This document shows, piece after piece, positions 35,784 through 46,664 of a DNA stretch of 64,000 nucleotides. This stretch comes from Cadophora sp. MPI-SDFR-AT-0126 (taxonomy: Eukaryota > Ascomycota > Leotiomycetes > Helotiales > Ploettnerulaceae). Positions within the stretch are counted from its first letter, which is position 1, and each line of letters begins with the position of its first letter. Below the pieces are notes generated by a model. That model searched no databases and was not told the origin of the DNA. It saw only the letters and a list, made by a program, of their open reading frames with translations. A program made the position numbers and the translations under genes. The stretch covers positions 1,116,001 to 1,180,000 of the forward strand of contig JAGMVK010000005.1 in assembly GCA_020747065.1 (NCBI GenBank). The letters run 5' to 3'.

Positions 35784-36775
35784 CTGAGAGAGGGAAAGTT
35801 GGGAAGCTGAGCAAGAGAGATGCGTAGAATTAAGCTGAGGATAAGGAAGCTACAGGGTTGAAGGCTGCTAGGACCTCTAGATTTGGGGGGAGAGGATTGA
35901 AGGAAATCAAGAAAACGCCGAGTCGGGACACTTTCGTAGATGGTGGTTTATTGTTTAGCGGGCGTTCCATTCCTAGCGCTGACAAGAGGCTTCTTGATCT
36001 TTGTCTTGGTACGTTTCCATATTAATATGTACTATCCATATGATTTCGTCTTGCAAGGTCCCTGTCATCTGTGCTTAAGGTTTCGCTGTTATTGTTTTCA
36101 TACAGGTTACTCGCTAGTGGATGAGGATTTCACCCCAGTGATCCTACCTGTCTCGGATGAAAGAGAAAGAGATAGCAATATCTATTTGATACATGTTAAG
36201 CTTGCAATATCTGCAGTCCTGTGATAGAATCAAAGTTTCGACAGGGAATAGCTAGAAGAAATTATGAAGTTTTACTTAGCGAAGTAGGGAACCTGTAACT
36301 CAGCCGGACAGGGCATCCGAATATGGTATACCAGAAATCACAATCAGAGCAAAGTAGAAAGCACAGGCTCTCGATCCGGGGCCCCGGTACCTAATTGCAT
36401 CATTCTCACCTGTTCCTGAGCTAGATTTGATGTTTGTGGGGAACCTGACCGACGAAGTGGTGTGATCAATCAGTTCATTGAGCACGTGAGGCGGTGAGTT
36501 TACGGTCATTGGCACATCCACGCCACCGCGAAATCTCACAGATATAATCGCCTGAGCCCCTGGTATAGTGAGGACAAATTTTAAGCACACCCAATTGCAA
36601 ACTCAAATCAATTCATCACTCGAGCCAAGAATACCAACTCGAATAGCTTCGCAAAACAATACTTTGCATTGCAAGATTTAAGCGAAGCCAAGCAGCACGG
36701 AATTCAAACGCCGAACAAAACAAACAGAACAAAAAAAGGCTATAAGGTCATCGATCCCACTACCCAACTTTCAAA
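35784..36775. other. intergenic, no gene seen
   Basis: Spacer between two plus-strand genes. The last 200 bp are A-rich and look like a promoter and 5' UTR. No coding frame is supported. Confidence 0.5.
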
Positions 36776-37306
36776 ATGATCCTCTTCGAAACCACCACCT
36801 CCGTCTTCGAAATCCTCTGGGACATCGCCCTCTTCCTCTTCATAACCCGCCTCTCCTTCTACTACTTCGCGCTCTCCTTCCTCTCCTCCCTCTTCATCTC
36901 CTACCTACGCATCGCACGGCTCCAGCCCATCAACCACCTCACCCAACCCCAAGCCGAGCTCATCACTCTCCCCTTCTGGCTGCTCCTCTCCACGCTCTTC
37001 GCCCGGTATCTCATCGTATGGTATGAGATCCCGCGGGTTGCGAGCTTCAGATTAGCGATCGGAGGCGTGGCGGGAGTGTTCCTGGTGTTGGCGGAGTTGG
37101 TGGGCGGTGTGGTGATGTGGGAGAAGGGATGGAGGGTGTGGATCTGGGAGACGGACTTTTGGGCTGCGGGGGCGGGGGTGCTGGGATTGGGATTGTTTGG
37201 GTTGATGCCTTGGTTGCTGATGAGGGTCGAGAGGAGGAGAGAGGGGCAGGCGGTCGAGGAGACGGGGCATGGACATGAGAAGAAGAGTGTGGTTGATGCT
37301 GTGTGA
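36776..37306 (+). CDS. small polytopic membrane protein, function unknown
   Basis: A single-exon frame of 176 aa. Four hydrophobic segments are visible: about 10-45 (ALFLFITRLSFYYFALSFLS..), about 65-84 (ITLPFWLLLSTLFARYLIVW), about 92-115 (FRLAIGGVAGVFLVLAELVG) and about 127-150 (FWAAGAGVLGLGLFGLMPWL). A short basic and then acidic tail (RRREGQAVEE, ending VVDAV) follows. The codon bias and long clean frame argue that it is real. No family is recognised, and no partner or function can be read from the neighbours. Confidence 0.7.
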   Translation: MILFETTTSVFEILWDIALFLFITRLSFYYFALSFLSSLFISYLRIARLQPINHLTQPQAELITLPFWLLLSTLFARYLIVWYEIPRVASFRLAIGGVAGVFLVLAELVGGVVMWEKGWRVWIWETDFWAAGAGVLGLGLFGLMPWLLMRVERRREGQAVEETGHGHEKKSVVDAV

Positions 37307-37639
37307 GTGGTGCATTGCTGTATCCTTTGAGGGTCATTTGCTGATGAGAACAGACCGACTGTTGCGAGAAGCGAGAAAGAGGTTGAGACGAAGAAAAATA
37401 TCTGAAAGATAGCGCTGGGGATATCTAACGATGCGAGAATGCAAGAGTCATGAAGATCTATGAATGCTTTACTCACTGTATTTTGAACTGGAGATGGAGG
37501 TAACATGGTCGGGTATTTGGCAAATTGGCGTCCGGAGTAGGGGTTCCAGTTGTAACATAAGAGAGAAATCAAACGCGTGAAGACTTCCTTCGAGTGTAGT
37601 GCAGCGTGCGTTGAATGGTATCCCAAATTGCTACCTTAA
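37307..37639. other. convergent 3' spacer
   Basis: A short gap between the 3' ends of two convergent genes. Nothing recognisable lies in it. Confidence 0.5.
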
Positions 37640-38698
37640 TTATCTATCATCACTTTCCTCCTCTTCCAGAAGTCTAGCATCGACTTTCAAATCGCCGCTT
37701 CCCACGACTGCATTTCCAGAAACATTTTGTTCCGAGTCCGAGCTCAAATGTAAAGTTTGCGTAGCGGGTGGCGATCTCATTTCGAGTTCAGCAACGTCTG
37801 TCAACTTATTCTCCCACTCCTCTTCAAACGGAATCATCGCCTTCCATTCTTCCTCCATCAACTCATCAAAGTCTGTCATCCGTGGCTGGCTACCCATCAC
37901 CACACCCGGTACAAAAACAGCCGGATCACTCTTGGTCCAAGGACTGCTCAGAAAACCATTTGCGAAAGGCGTATCCACGACGACCTCGACGCTCGCAACA
38001 AATGGCCCGGTTGCTTCCACGACCACAGCGACATTCAATCTGTCTGGAATTCCTTCCTTAGTGCGCTTGTTCTCTCTCATGTCCCAATACACAATATCCC
38101 AATCAGTTCCCATTTTGCTGCTCCAGAAATTCCCAATCGTCTCAAAACGGTACTTCTTCTCATACTCCGTCTCTCGCTCTCCTTTCATCCCAGGCCCGAC
38201 AGTCAACGGGCCAGCAGGAACCTGCAACGTGAGTTCTCCGCCGACAGTATTCTTCCTGCCTTCCACAGTCGGTAGCCCGTAGATCTTCCTCGGCGCGAAT
38301 TTGAGTACAGCTGGATATGCATCTGCCGGGGAAGAAGACGAGTGCTTCGAAAATGTTATTTTGATGTTGGCATTCTTGAAGCGAAATCCATGCTCCCCGC
38401 TTCGAAGAGAGAAGGAGAAGATTATCAGGGATGCAGGTCGTTTGTGGAAAGTACCATGTGACACGTTCGTGACCATTCCTATCACGCCAGCGCTGGAGAG
38501 AAACGGAGCAATTTCCTGGTGATATACTTTGAGCATACGAGTGGAGGGCTCGATATAAGAGTATGGTACAGTGCCAGACTTGTACTGCGTTGTTGGGTCG
38601 TCTCCATCGTCAAGGCCGAGGCTGTTGGTGGATTCGAAGGTTGCCTCGCTCCGGTAGGATGCGAGGATGGCATCCACGTCCAGAGCTGTCTCGGACAT
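37640..38698 (-). CDS. conserved fungal protein of unknown function
   Basis: A single-exon frame of 352 aa starting MSETALDVDAILASY, with no signal peptide or membrane segment. The centre has alternating beta-like strands (ASLIIFSFSLRSGEHGFRF, IKITFSK, then LKFAPRKIYGLPTVEG). The next part (GELTLQVPAGPLTVGPGMKG, later VYWDMRENKRTKEGIPDRLN and VAVVVEATGPFVASVEVVVD) suggests a beta-rich globular domain of about residues 70-290, possibly immunoglobulin- or C2-like. The tail is acidic and ends EEEESDDR. No catalytic motif is seen. The clean length and ordinary composition support a real gene. Confidence 0.8.
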   Translation of the reverse strand: MSETALDVDAILASYRSEATFESTNSLGLDDGDDPTTQYKSGTVPYSYIEPSTRMLKVYHQEIAPFLSSAGVIGMVTNVSHGTFHKRPASLIIFSFSLRSGEHGFRFKNANIKITFSKHSSSSPADAYPAVLKFAPRKIYGLPTVEGRKNTVGGELTLQVPAGPLTVGPGMKGERETEYEKKYRFETIGNFWSSKMGTDWDIVYWDMRENKRTKEGIPDRLNVAVVVEATGPFVASVEVVVDTPFANGFLSSPWTKSDPAVFVPGVVMGSQPRMTDFDELMEEEWKAMIPFEEEWENKLTDVAELEMRSPPATQTLHLSSDSEQNVSGNAVVGSGDLKVDARLLEEEESDDR

Positions 38699-39248
38699 TG
38701 TGTTGATGCTGGATATTGGTTTCGATATATTAGATGCGTAATATTATAGTCGGAGAGGTAGAAGTAGCGATGCAGCAAAGAAGAGTGAGGTCGAGATGTC
38801 TGGCGGGGTTTGTCGGTCGTGACGCAGGTTGCCTGCAAGGCTGAGTCGATCTCCCGTGTTTAGGCTTTGCGTGTGCCTATTGGGCCGCAAACCAGCGTAA
38901 CAAAACCCCGGCAATCGATGGTGCACAGATATCCAGGCCAACCAGGTCTTATGGATGTCAATGGAGCCTTTAGCTAGACTCAGCATGTGTATTGGGGAGG
39001 TGTTAATTCGTGCGAAGGAGGTGAGATTGCGCGGTGATCAAGCTAGAAACAGCAGCACGCCAGATTCTCAGATTCTAAACAGGACTTGGTGTAATTTTCG
39101 CACTATTTGAGCACTAGCAAGCTCAGATCCAAGCCAAGGGTTGTGCATGTTCTTTGTTGAGAAAGTCGTTCGCTTGCATTGGTATTTCGTAAATCGTGAT
39201 CCTACGCCTCCCTTGCTTACCAACATTACAAAGTTGAACATTGTATCC
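38699..39248. other. intergenic, no gene seen
   Basis: Upstream of the conserved unknown gene and downstream of the SAT4-like gene. No feature recognised. Confidence 0.5.
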
Positions 39249-40440
39249 TTACGAGATACGGAGAGAACTGTTTGGCAGCCCAGTATACCGCAGGTCTGCT
39301 TTCTCCAACTTGTCGCTCTCTTGCCAGTGTCCATCTTGTAATCCTGGGCTCCTCGCTTCGTGAGTTAAAATCTCCGTGGAAGTTAGCTCGATCGCTCCGG
39401 ACATTCTCCGAATCGGAGTGGTTCTCCGACCATAAGGATTCTTCATTGTCTCTTGATGACTGGCCATGAACTTGGGGAACATTTTGAGAAGGAGCGGTCG
39501 AATCATGGGGGCACATGCGCAAATTAAACCAACACTGCACTCCACTACGGTCCACTGCGAAGTACAGAAATTAGCATACGTTCAAGCCGGGCTTGTATTA
39601 TTGGTGGCAGCTATGTAAAAGACGAGCCCTTAAACTTACAATGTCAAAATCGGCAATAATCCATGTTATGTCAGGGTCTGAATCGTTGGCTTTCATGATA
39701 GACAGTATACGAGCGATGGAGGCCACAGCGACAAATAATCCGAGACTCAAAATCGCTACCAGTGAGTATTTTTGACGAAGCGCGATCTGCAAACGCCATA
39801 CCACTGGAAAGATCATGACAACCATCCAGATGTCTGTCATAGTGTGCACAGTTGCAGATACAATCATGATGGGTCTCGGCCGAACACAAGCAACACCATG
39901 TCCGAAAAAAGATGCCTTTGTGGTCGGATCGCATTGTAGGGCGTCTAGAATGAGGAAAGGAATGCTGTATGAAACTACGATTCCGATCGTAATCCAAGAG
40001 AGCCACAGTTCTCGACGTCCTGGGAAGACTCGCAGGTAAAAGACGAGGATCGATATCTTTGTGAAGCAGAGCGCCAATTGATAACTCATGAGGCTTGTAT
40101 ATGTGATCTTGAAAGATGTCTTGAGTAGTTCCAAAGGAACATCGTCAATGTGATGGCCTTGGCCATACTGAGTGGCAACCCCAAATAGAACCGTCAATGT
40201 AAAGGCGTTCATCCATGCGATGACTATCAAAGTATCGTCTGCACTCCATTTTCGGACGATTTTGACGCGGCTGATGATTCGTCCCAGGACGAAAAGGAAG
40301 GCTAGAATTTGCGGAATCGTGATACCAATTAGAATCTTCTGTACCCGGTTCTCCCCTGGAATCTATAAGTTGTGTTAGTGGCACCGAAGCAACATGTTTT
40401 GAAGTATGAAACTCACAGCTTGAACGCGTGGGCTAATCAT
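39249..40440 (-). CDS. SAT4/PTH11-like (fungal rhodopsin-fold) integral membrane protein
   Basis: Exons 40440-40417 (only 8 codons), 40362-39640 and 39554-39249 join in phase 0 into 350 aa. Seven membrane spans are readable: ILIGITIPQILAFLFVLGRI; a second at DTLIVIAWMNAFTLTVLFGV; MSYQLALCFTKISILVFYLRVF; LSWITIGIVVSYSIPFLIL; IMIVSATVHTMTDIWMVVMI; LVAILSLGLFVAVASIARIL; and the last across the final intron (WTVVECSVGLICACAPMIRP). The conserved loops include W.ADD after span 1 and the ALQCDPT segment. The cytosolic tail is Ser/Thr-rich. This family includes PTH11-type surface sensors and secondary-metabolite-cluster membrane proteins; no ligand can be inferred. The gene is intact and has a homologue at 58.2-59.7 kb. 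Confidence 0.88.
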
Positions 40441-43400
40441 CTCTGTCCTGTGCTGGTCGAATGACTCCCGAAACCAGTCAGAAAATGTAAGTGAGCTGCG
40501 GGAGACCTTCTCATATTTGAAATTGTTCGTTTCCCGCCCTCAGTTCTTGGTGTCTCCACATTGCGCCAGTACTTTCCTGGATATCAAATAGACTGTGGAG
40601 GCTTGCATCAAATCGTCTGGCCTGACTTGGTTGAGTCAGGGTGTCCCGGCTGTGATATTGGGCTCCCATAAAGTCGGGGTGATTGCGGGAAAGAAGATCG
40701 TGATTGGCGAGACAAGGTTGTTCGACTCTCCCGTCTTACAAAGATACAAGAACTTTGAAACTCCGATATGTGTGTCTCCAAAATAGGATGGACTACTTTC
40801 AGACTAATCTCATCGGACTCCGTTCCCCCAGAATGTTATCAAGGCTGTCCCGCTGCCAGGGGTGTAGAATAAGGTTTCGTGGCGTTTTAAGAACAGATGG
40901 TTGGGTTCAGATGGCACTAGCCGGCATGGCCTGGTTCGTTCGTTGTACGTTGTTCGGATAAATCCATGCGAATACGGATGTCATCCGGGGAAGAGCTGAA
41001 TACTCCCAAGCGAGGATAGACAGGACACGGCACTAGAGTCTAGTTTAGGCACAGCTATCAACCTCCTCTGAGTCTTTATGGACGGGAGCCGCAAGGACGA
41101 ATCTCGAACACATAATAAGTCCTTGTTGTTTGGCAGCCAAACAAAATGCTGATCAAGGGACGCATTGGTGTCAAGCCTAATCTAATAAATAAGTTTAGAT
41201 GTCCCGCGATTGGTGACAGCCTTACATGAACTCCCTAGTCAAACTCTCAGCCTGGAATGTTTCCGTACGGGCTCGCCCCTTCCTCCTTGACGGCCAAGAA
41301 CGGTGTAATTAAGGAGGCCGTCGTGAATAGATCAAGTCTTGGCCGATCCATGGAACCAAGGTCGGCGCAAAGGCCAAGAAAGGGAATTTTTGGGCAGACC
41401 TGACTCGTCCTTCATAGCTTGTTTGACTTCTCCAATAATGGCATGACGAATTCAGAGTTCAAAGCTCTTGTCTTGCCGCGGGCGATAGACCGAATCGGGA
41501 GATCAGACAACCCCACAGCTCTGCTGAGCTACCAGGGCCTGAACGCCCATGACCGAGTCCCCATTCGTTGCTTCTCATATGGTTCAATTGGGGGTCCTTC
41601 ACCAAGTATTCTTCGCTGCGACGGTTGAACTCCGGAAGCTTGCTTGTTCTGACAGTGCTCAGACGAGTTTTGCTGTTTGGTCAAATAGAGTGAGCGCGGT
41701 GCCACCCACAGGAGACATGACAGGGTAAGTGCTCCGAAGACAAAGATCCATCGGATGAGGCATGATACTGACGTGGGCGGAAGATCCTGTGAATGTCTTG
41801 AACACAATTCACAGGTAAAGACATCAGAGATCATCAGAGATCCTATCTGGTGAGCTATCAGAGCGTACTGGGTTCGCACCACTACTCTGTTTTTGTGAGC
41901 GAGATCCTAAAGCTGGCCAAACGATTTGATTCAATAAGGAAAAATCGAACAAATTTCTTCGGTCGACTGCATTGCCACTACGGCCAGGTGTCTACTCAGT
42001 GCTCTTCGTCTTTTAGCCGATGTGCCTGGACCAGTTGCACTTGCAACATGCCAGTTATTTTCTGTTTCCAAGGGAAAGTTCTGAAAGTCCTCCATCAAGC
42101 AATTTGCAACATATCTTAAAGATGTTGTGGGTTCGCCAGGCTGCAAATCATGTATAGTAAGAATGACCTGACCTGGATATGTGCAGTCGATTTCATCTTC
42201 CTCTCCATAGCACAACAGGACAAACCTTAACATCCAGAACTGTCTCAGCACTTGCCGGAGCTGCGAAGCTCCTCCTCCTCCTGGAATTCTGACAGGGTGC
42301 TTCCTGGCCCTTCCCTATTTTGCATACCGTTCGAGCAAGTCAAACTTCAAGGCAAAACGGGTTTCGTAATCGAGGTCCGTCACATCTTGGGATGCCTGCC
42401 GAAGGGACAATCTCCCGGATCTTGTCAAGCCCAGTCAGTGCCCAGAAGGGTTGGATCCTGTATTCCAGGGACCGAAATAAAGCATGTCGCGCGCGCAATC
42501 CTCATACACATGCTCATCCCCGAATTCGGGCCGCTATTTCTCCAGAGCTTCATCACGCACAGTACGACACACATCGAGAGCCACGGGACTGAGGGTGCGA
42601 ATACTCCTTTGGAAAAGGTATTGCCGTTGATGTCATGCGTCGTTAGCTCAGCAATCGCGGTCCTGGGAGACTGAGAGTCCAAATGGTCCTTTCTGCATGA
42701 GGCGTCTCGAAGATGAATGCACCATATATCAGTACAGGAGTTGTTCTCTCGAGGAACTTGTATCTTACGAAGCGTGGCTGTATTGGCTCTTCGAATGGTT
42801 GGGCTTGGATTGCAGCCGAAGTGAGGCTGCATGTCCAACCAGATTCCATGGCTAGTAGAATTGATCGGCAATGTACCCCTTGTCGTATTCTATGGCGATG
42901 CTTGTGCAGCAAGGCTGACAAAGTAAGATTCGACAGAAGCATCCTCAAGATGAGCCCAGCCGACCGATACTGCTGAGCTTTGCTGAGCATACTGAACACG
43001 TGGCGAGACTAATTCTACCTATGATCGATTACAACTTGATGAACAGACCTAGATGGCCATATATTGCGCGGATCCAATCTTCTCAGAACCCATATTCGAA
43101 TTACGGGTTATGCTTCTTGGAAGTAAAGGATAATGTCTGACCTGGCCATCCAGTGCACCATTCCAGGCCATTTCGATCAGCTACTGTTTCAGTTCAAAAG
43201 ATGTTCAAATCTGTCATATGGTACTTCTCTGTAGCTTGTTCGTCCCATATTCATGTTGTCTAAAGAAAAGATATTAGTTGCTCCCTGTAACCTATGTTTG
43301 CTGAATCGAACAGGGAATGCAGCGATGCTCTATTCATCCTTCCCCGTGGTTCATCAAGGTGTCGACTATCTCCTCGAATGAATCCCATGCAGAAGCTAAG

Positions 43401-44386
43401 GTCAAAACCGTTCAGTCTTCGAACTGCAGAAAAACTCGTGGGTCTAGATTCGACCGAGTGCTGCCTTAACGGTGTCGATGACATACAAAGATGCTGCTCA
43501 TGAGCATCCAAATGAAACAAGGAACTTCCTGCAGCCAAGATAAAAAATGAAGAACCTTAGATCACTGGATGTCTGCAGAAGGTCGTGCGTTGTAGAGTCA
43601 AAGGTAGGTGCTTGCAAACTAACCATAGGAAACATGCTGACGAAGCAAGACTCGGTAGCGGGCCAATCACCCAAATGTCAACATTGATGCCTCGAAGCAC
43701 AATAGCTACAGCCGCAAGCCAAGGTTGGCGCAGCCTTATTCAACAATGACATGCAGACAGCTGTTTCTCTAAGGCACTTGCTTGATGATTGTGGTGATGC
43801 CTGATTTTGCTGAACGGGCCTCGAATTCACCGACAGTCTCTTCGCAACCTCGAGTCAGGCACACAACCTCAAACCTCAATTCCCACACTGAGGTCAATGG
43901 AGCGCTTCTCTTACGTCTTCATTCTCTGGAGACATCTGAAGGAGTCAACTTTGATCTAGATACTCTCGATCTCTCTCAACTTGCATTCCCCATTAGGGTT
44001 TCGCTAGTCACACTTCCAAAATCAACCCGAGCACCACTGCTGTTGCTGAGCTGCAGGCTTCCGTCATTCCAACGATTCCAGGTTGCTCTTCAGAGAAAGA
44101 TCATTCCAATCTGTACCTGTCTGGTACGATAACCTTCATCTGGATCTAAGAAGTTCTTGAATTGACCAAAACAACAGTGCCAGGCAACGTCTCTCCAGTT
44201 ACCTCTGAAAGTGAGCCCGTCTCGAAAGGCAAGAGCACACAAGACTCCTGAAAAGATTCCTCGATCTATTCATTCTCGTATGTTCAAGACTTCACACGCC
44301 TCAATTGACAGCATAGTTAACACACATCTAGTATTACACTTCAGATCTTCAACCAGAACCAACCACAAACCTCTATAAAGAAAATC
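40441..44386. other. 3.9-kb gene-poor stretch
   Basis: No gene could be assembled on either strand. The overlapping frames at 42252-42999 and 41529-41882 are open for 100-150 codons but have no family signature, and stops surround them. No TIR, LTR or tandem repeat was found by eye. The stretch may be decayed accessory DNA or regulatory sequence. Confidence 0.5.
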
Positions 44387-45790
44387 ATGGATAACTTCAT
44401 TGACCACTACCAAGTCCTACGAGTGGGACTGTCTGCTTCCAATATTGAGATCAAGCAAGCTTATCTTAAGCTTTCAAGATCTTTCCACCCCGACAAGTAC
44501 AAGGGTCCAGACGCTACCGCCACCTTCCAAAGGATTGGTAATGCTTATACTGTTCTAAAGGATAAGTCAAAGCGGAAAGCCTTTGACCTTGAGCGCCAAA
44601 GATTTATGGGAGACAAGGAGTGGGCTTTCCCTGAAGATGTGAAGCAGGACGAGGAAACTCAAAATGACTCTACCAAGACTCCATTGCATGATAAACCGAA
44701 GAATTCGAGGGCACCGGTTGGGCCAGACAGCAACTGTCTTACGTTTGCGTCCGCCATGAGACCTGACTTGTTTGGTCGTCCACGTCGCCGTTGGAAGCCT
44801 AGACCAGAACTACAGATCGGCCTCTACACCATCTTTGAGGAAGACGAGGATCAAGGGGAGCAAGAGCCCCAAGTATATCAAGGCAAGGGTGACTCGAAGG
44901 AACCGAGGATTCCGGCGGAGAGACTGGTGAAGTGGCATTCTGCTGGAAAACTATTCAATCCCGCTTCATTCATGCCACCTCGATCCTCTTGGATGTCTCG
45001 AACCCACACACCAGCACAACTATTTTGCTCATGGAAGGCCTCAGAACTACAAGCCAGAAACCGTAGAGTGAAGAAGTGGCAGCGCTTAGCAGATGAGCTA
45101 CGTGGACAAATTGAGATGCGCCGCCAGAACGCTCAACGACAACAAGCAAAACTCGCTCACTTTCAAGAAGATTTGAAGATGGAGATTGGGCTTTTCGTGG
45201 TCAGAAAGGAGCGTATCTTCCATATTTTCCAAAGCCAAAATGACCTTGATGAGGCCTTGCTCGGAGAGAGATGGTTCAAGACTCTTCAGGCGGACGTCTT
45301 CAAGGCTGAGAAGAAGCTGGAAGACATTAAGTCATCAATTCGAATGTTCATGGATCAACTTCAAGACCACCAAGATGATTTCGAGCAGGCCGAACACAAG
45401 GCTCTTCTTGCTGTTGCTAACAGAGTCTTGCATGTGCTTGAAAAAGCTGAGTATACGTCTGACAAGGACCCAAAAGATGTCGCAAAGAGCAAGATCGAGT
45501 GGAAGAAGCTTACCCACATCGGCGTCACTGAGTATCAGAGCTACCGTCAACCCAGTGATCTTGACAAGGCTTGCCAGGTTGCTTGGAAGCATGAGCTGGT
45601 AGCTGAGGAAGACTTCAATGATATGCGCATCTGTCGTCGTTGCAAACGAGATATTTTCTTCAACTGCTTCTCGTGCAAGAAATGCTCTTCTTTTATGTGT
45701 TCTACTTGCAAAGACAGAGTACAACAGTTGATGAGGTATCACGAATGGTTGGAGGAGCAGGACAGATCTGACTATTTGTTTGGCGTCTGA
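44387..45790 (+). CDS. J-domain (DnaJ-like) protein with C-terminal Cys-rich motif
   Basis: A single-exon frame of 467 aa. The N-terminal J domain (about 5-68: DHYQVLRVGLSASNIEIKQA) carries the HPD motif (His34-Pro35-Asp36), which stimulates Hsp70 ATPase activity. It lacks the Gly/Phe region and zinc domain of class I DnaJ, so it is a class III J protein. The middle is acidic and then a long charged coiled coil (about 215-330, WQRLADELRGQIEMRRQNAQ..). The C-terminus has seven Cys in CxxC-x7-CxxCxxC-x4-CxxC spacing (416-441), a likely zinc-binding knuckle. The client or chaperone partner is unknown. The combination resembles fungus-restricted J proteins found in large families in Leotiomycetes. 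Confidence 0.85.
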   Translation: MDNFIDHYQVLRVGLSASNIEIKQAYLKLSRSFHPDKYKGPDATATFQRIGNAYTVLKDKSKRKAFDLERQRFMGDKEWAFPEDVKQDEETQNDSTKTPLHDKPKNSRAPVGPDSNCLTFASAMRPDLFGRPRRRWKPRPELQIGLYTIFEEDEDQGEQEPQVYQGKGDSKEPRIPAERLVKWHSAGKLFNPASFMPPRSSWMSRTHTPAQLFCSWKASELQARNRRVKKWQRLADELRGQIEMRRQNAQRQQAKLAHFQEDLKMEIGLFVVRKERIFHIFQSQNDLDEALLGERWFKTLQADVFKAEKKLEDIKSSIRMFMDQLQDHQDDFEQAEHKALLAVANRVLHVLEKAEYTSDKDPKDVAKSKIEWKKLTHIGVTEYQSYRQPSDLDKACQVAWKHELVAEEDFNDMRICRRCKRDIFFNCFSCKKCSSFMCSTCKDRVQQLMRYHEWLEEQDRSDYLFGV

Positions 45791-46664
45791 ATACAGGCAG
45801 CTGGATGGCTGGACTGGCAGGTTTGGTGGCATTCGAAGTTTTCTGCGATCTGGCGTCTGTCACCTGAACATCGGACGAATATGATTGGGAGTCTACTGCA
45901 AATTGGCGGGATGCGTAAAGGTGTTTTCGTGGCGAGACGATATGTGCGTATTTGTATCTATACTGATTTCATGGGGTGGAAAATTCGAGGTAGTGCTGGA
46001 CTTCAAGGAATGACTTGGTCTTTTATGCATGACTCTGGACACCAGATGGGACAGCTTGTTTACTTGTCACCAGTCCTTGCATCATGTACTTGCAGAGAGG
46101 ATCGTCTGCAGTAAGGCATCAGATACGCAAAGAGAATTACAAAAGCTTATGCAAATAATGAGTCGGCCGCCTCCATGTGCTGCTTTCAATCAACGATTAC
46201 TGCAAACGACATTCATCGAGACAGGCGCTACACATGCGCTACAAAGTACTGTTCTAATGAGAGATCTATATCTGGAAAATTTGCAGAAGAAACGCATATC
46301 TTTGACACTCAAAAAGTGCCCCTGGTCTACTGAGGCGTTCCGTTGGCTTGAGACGCGATTCAAAGGCTTGAAAGAGAAGGCATTTCCATCAGACAATAAT
46401 ACCGATACATTTACAGGTGACAGAAGATGCAACCTGTATTAAAAAGGAAAAGGTGTAATATCCTTTGACTTTCAATACAGAAATAATTTGTCTTTGCAAG
46501 GCTGTGAACCGTCATGTTAGCTGGCGTTGATGGCATGCTGAGTGGAGTTGTTGCACGTGATCCCAGGCTGCCTTTCTCTATTCATGGAATGCAACAACCT
46601 GCTGTAAAATCACCTAACAACCTTATAGCCTCAGAACCTAAAATAGCAGAAGTCGCGAGAAATC
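45791..46664. other. intergenic, no gene seen
   Basis: Spacer between the J-domain and F-box genes. A 137-codon frame (46029-46442) overlaps other frames and shows no family motif, so it is not called. Confidence 0.5.

Noticed and set aside
42252..42999. Overlapping frames of 90-148 codons on both strands
   Set aside because: No family signature, no continuation across stops, no splice sites giving a longer product.
43782..44132. 116-codon frame upstream of the J-domain gene
   Set aside because: No recognisable domain, and there is no splice link to the J-domain frame.
46029..46442. 137-codon plus-strand frame before the F-box gene
   Set aside because: No motif, and no in-phase join to the F-box exon 1.
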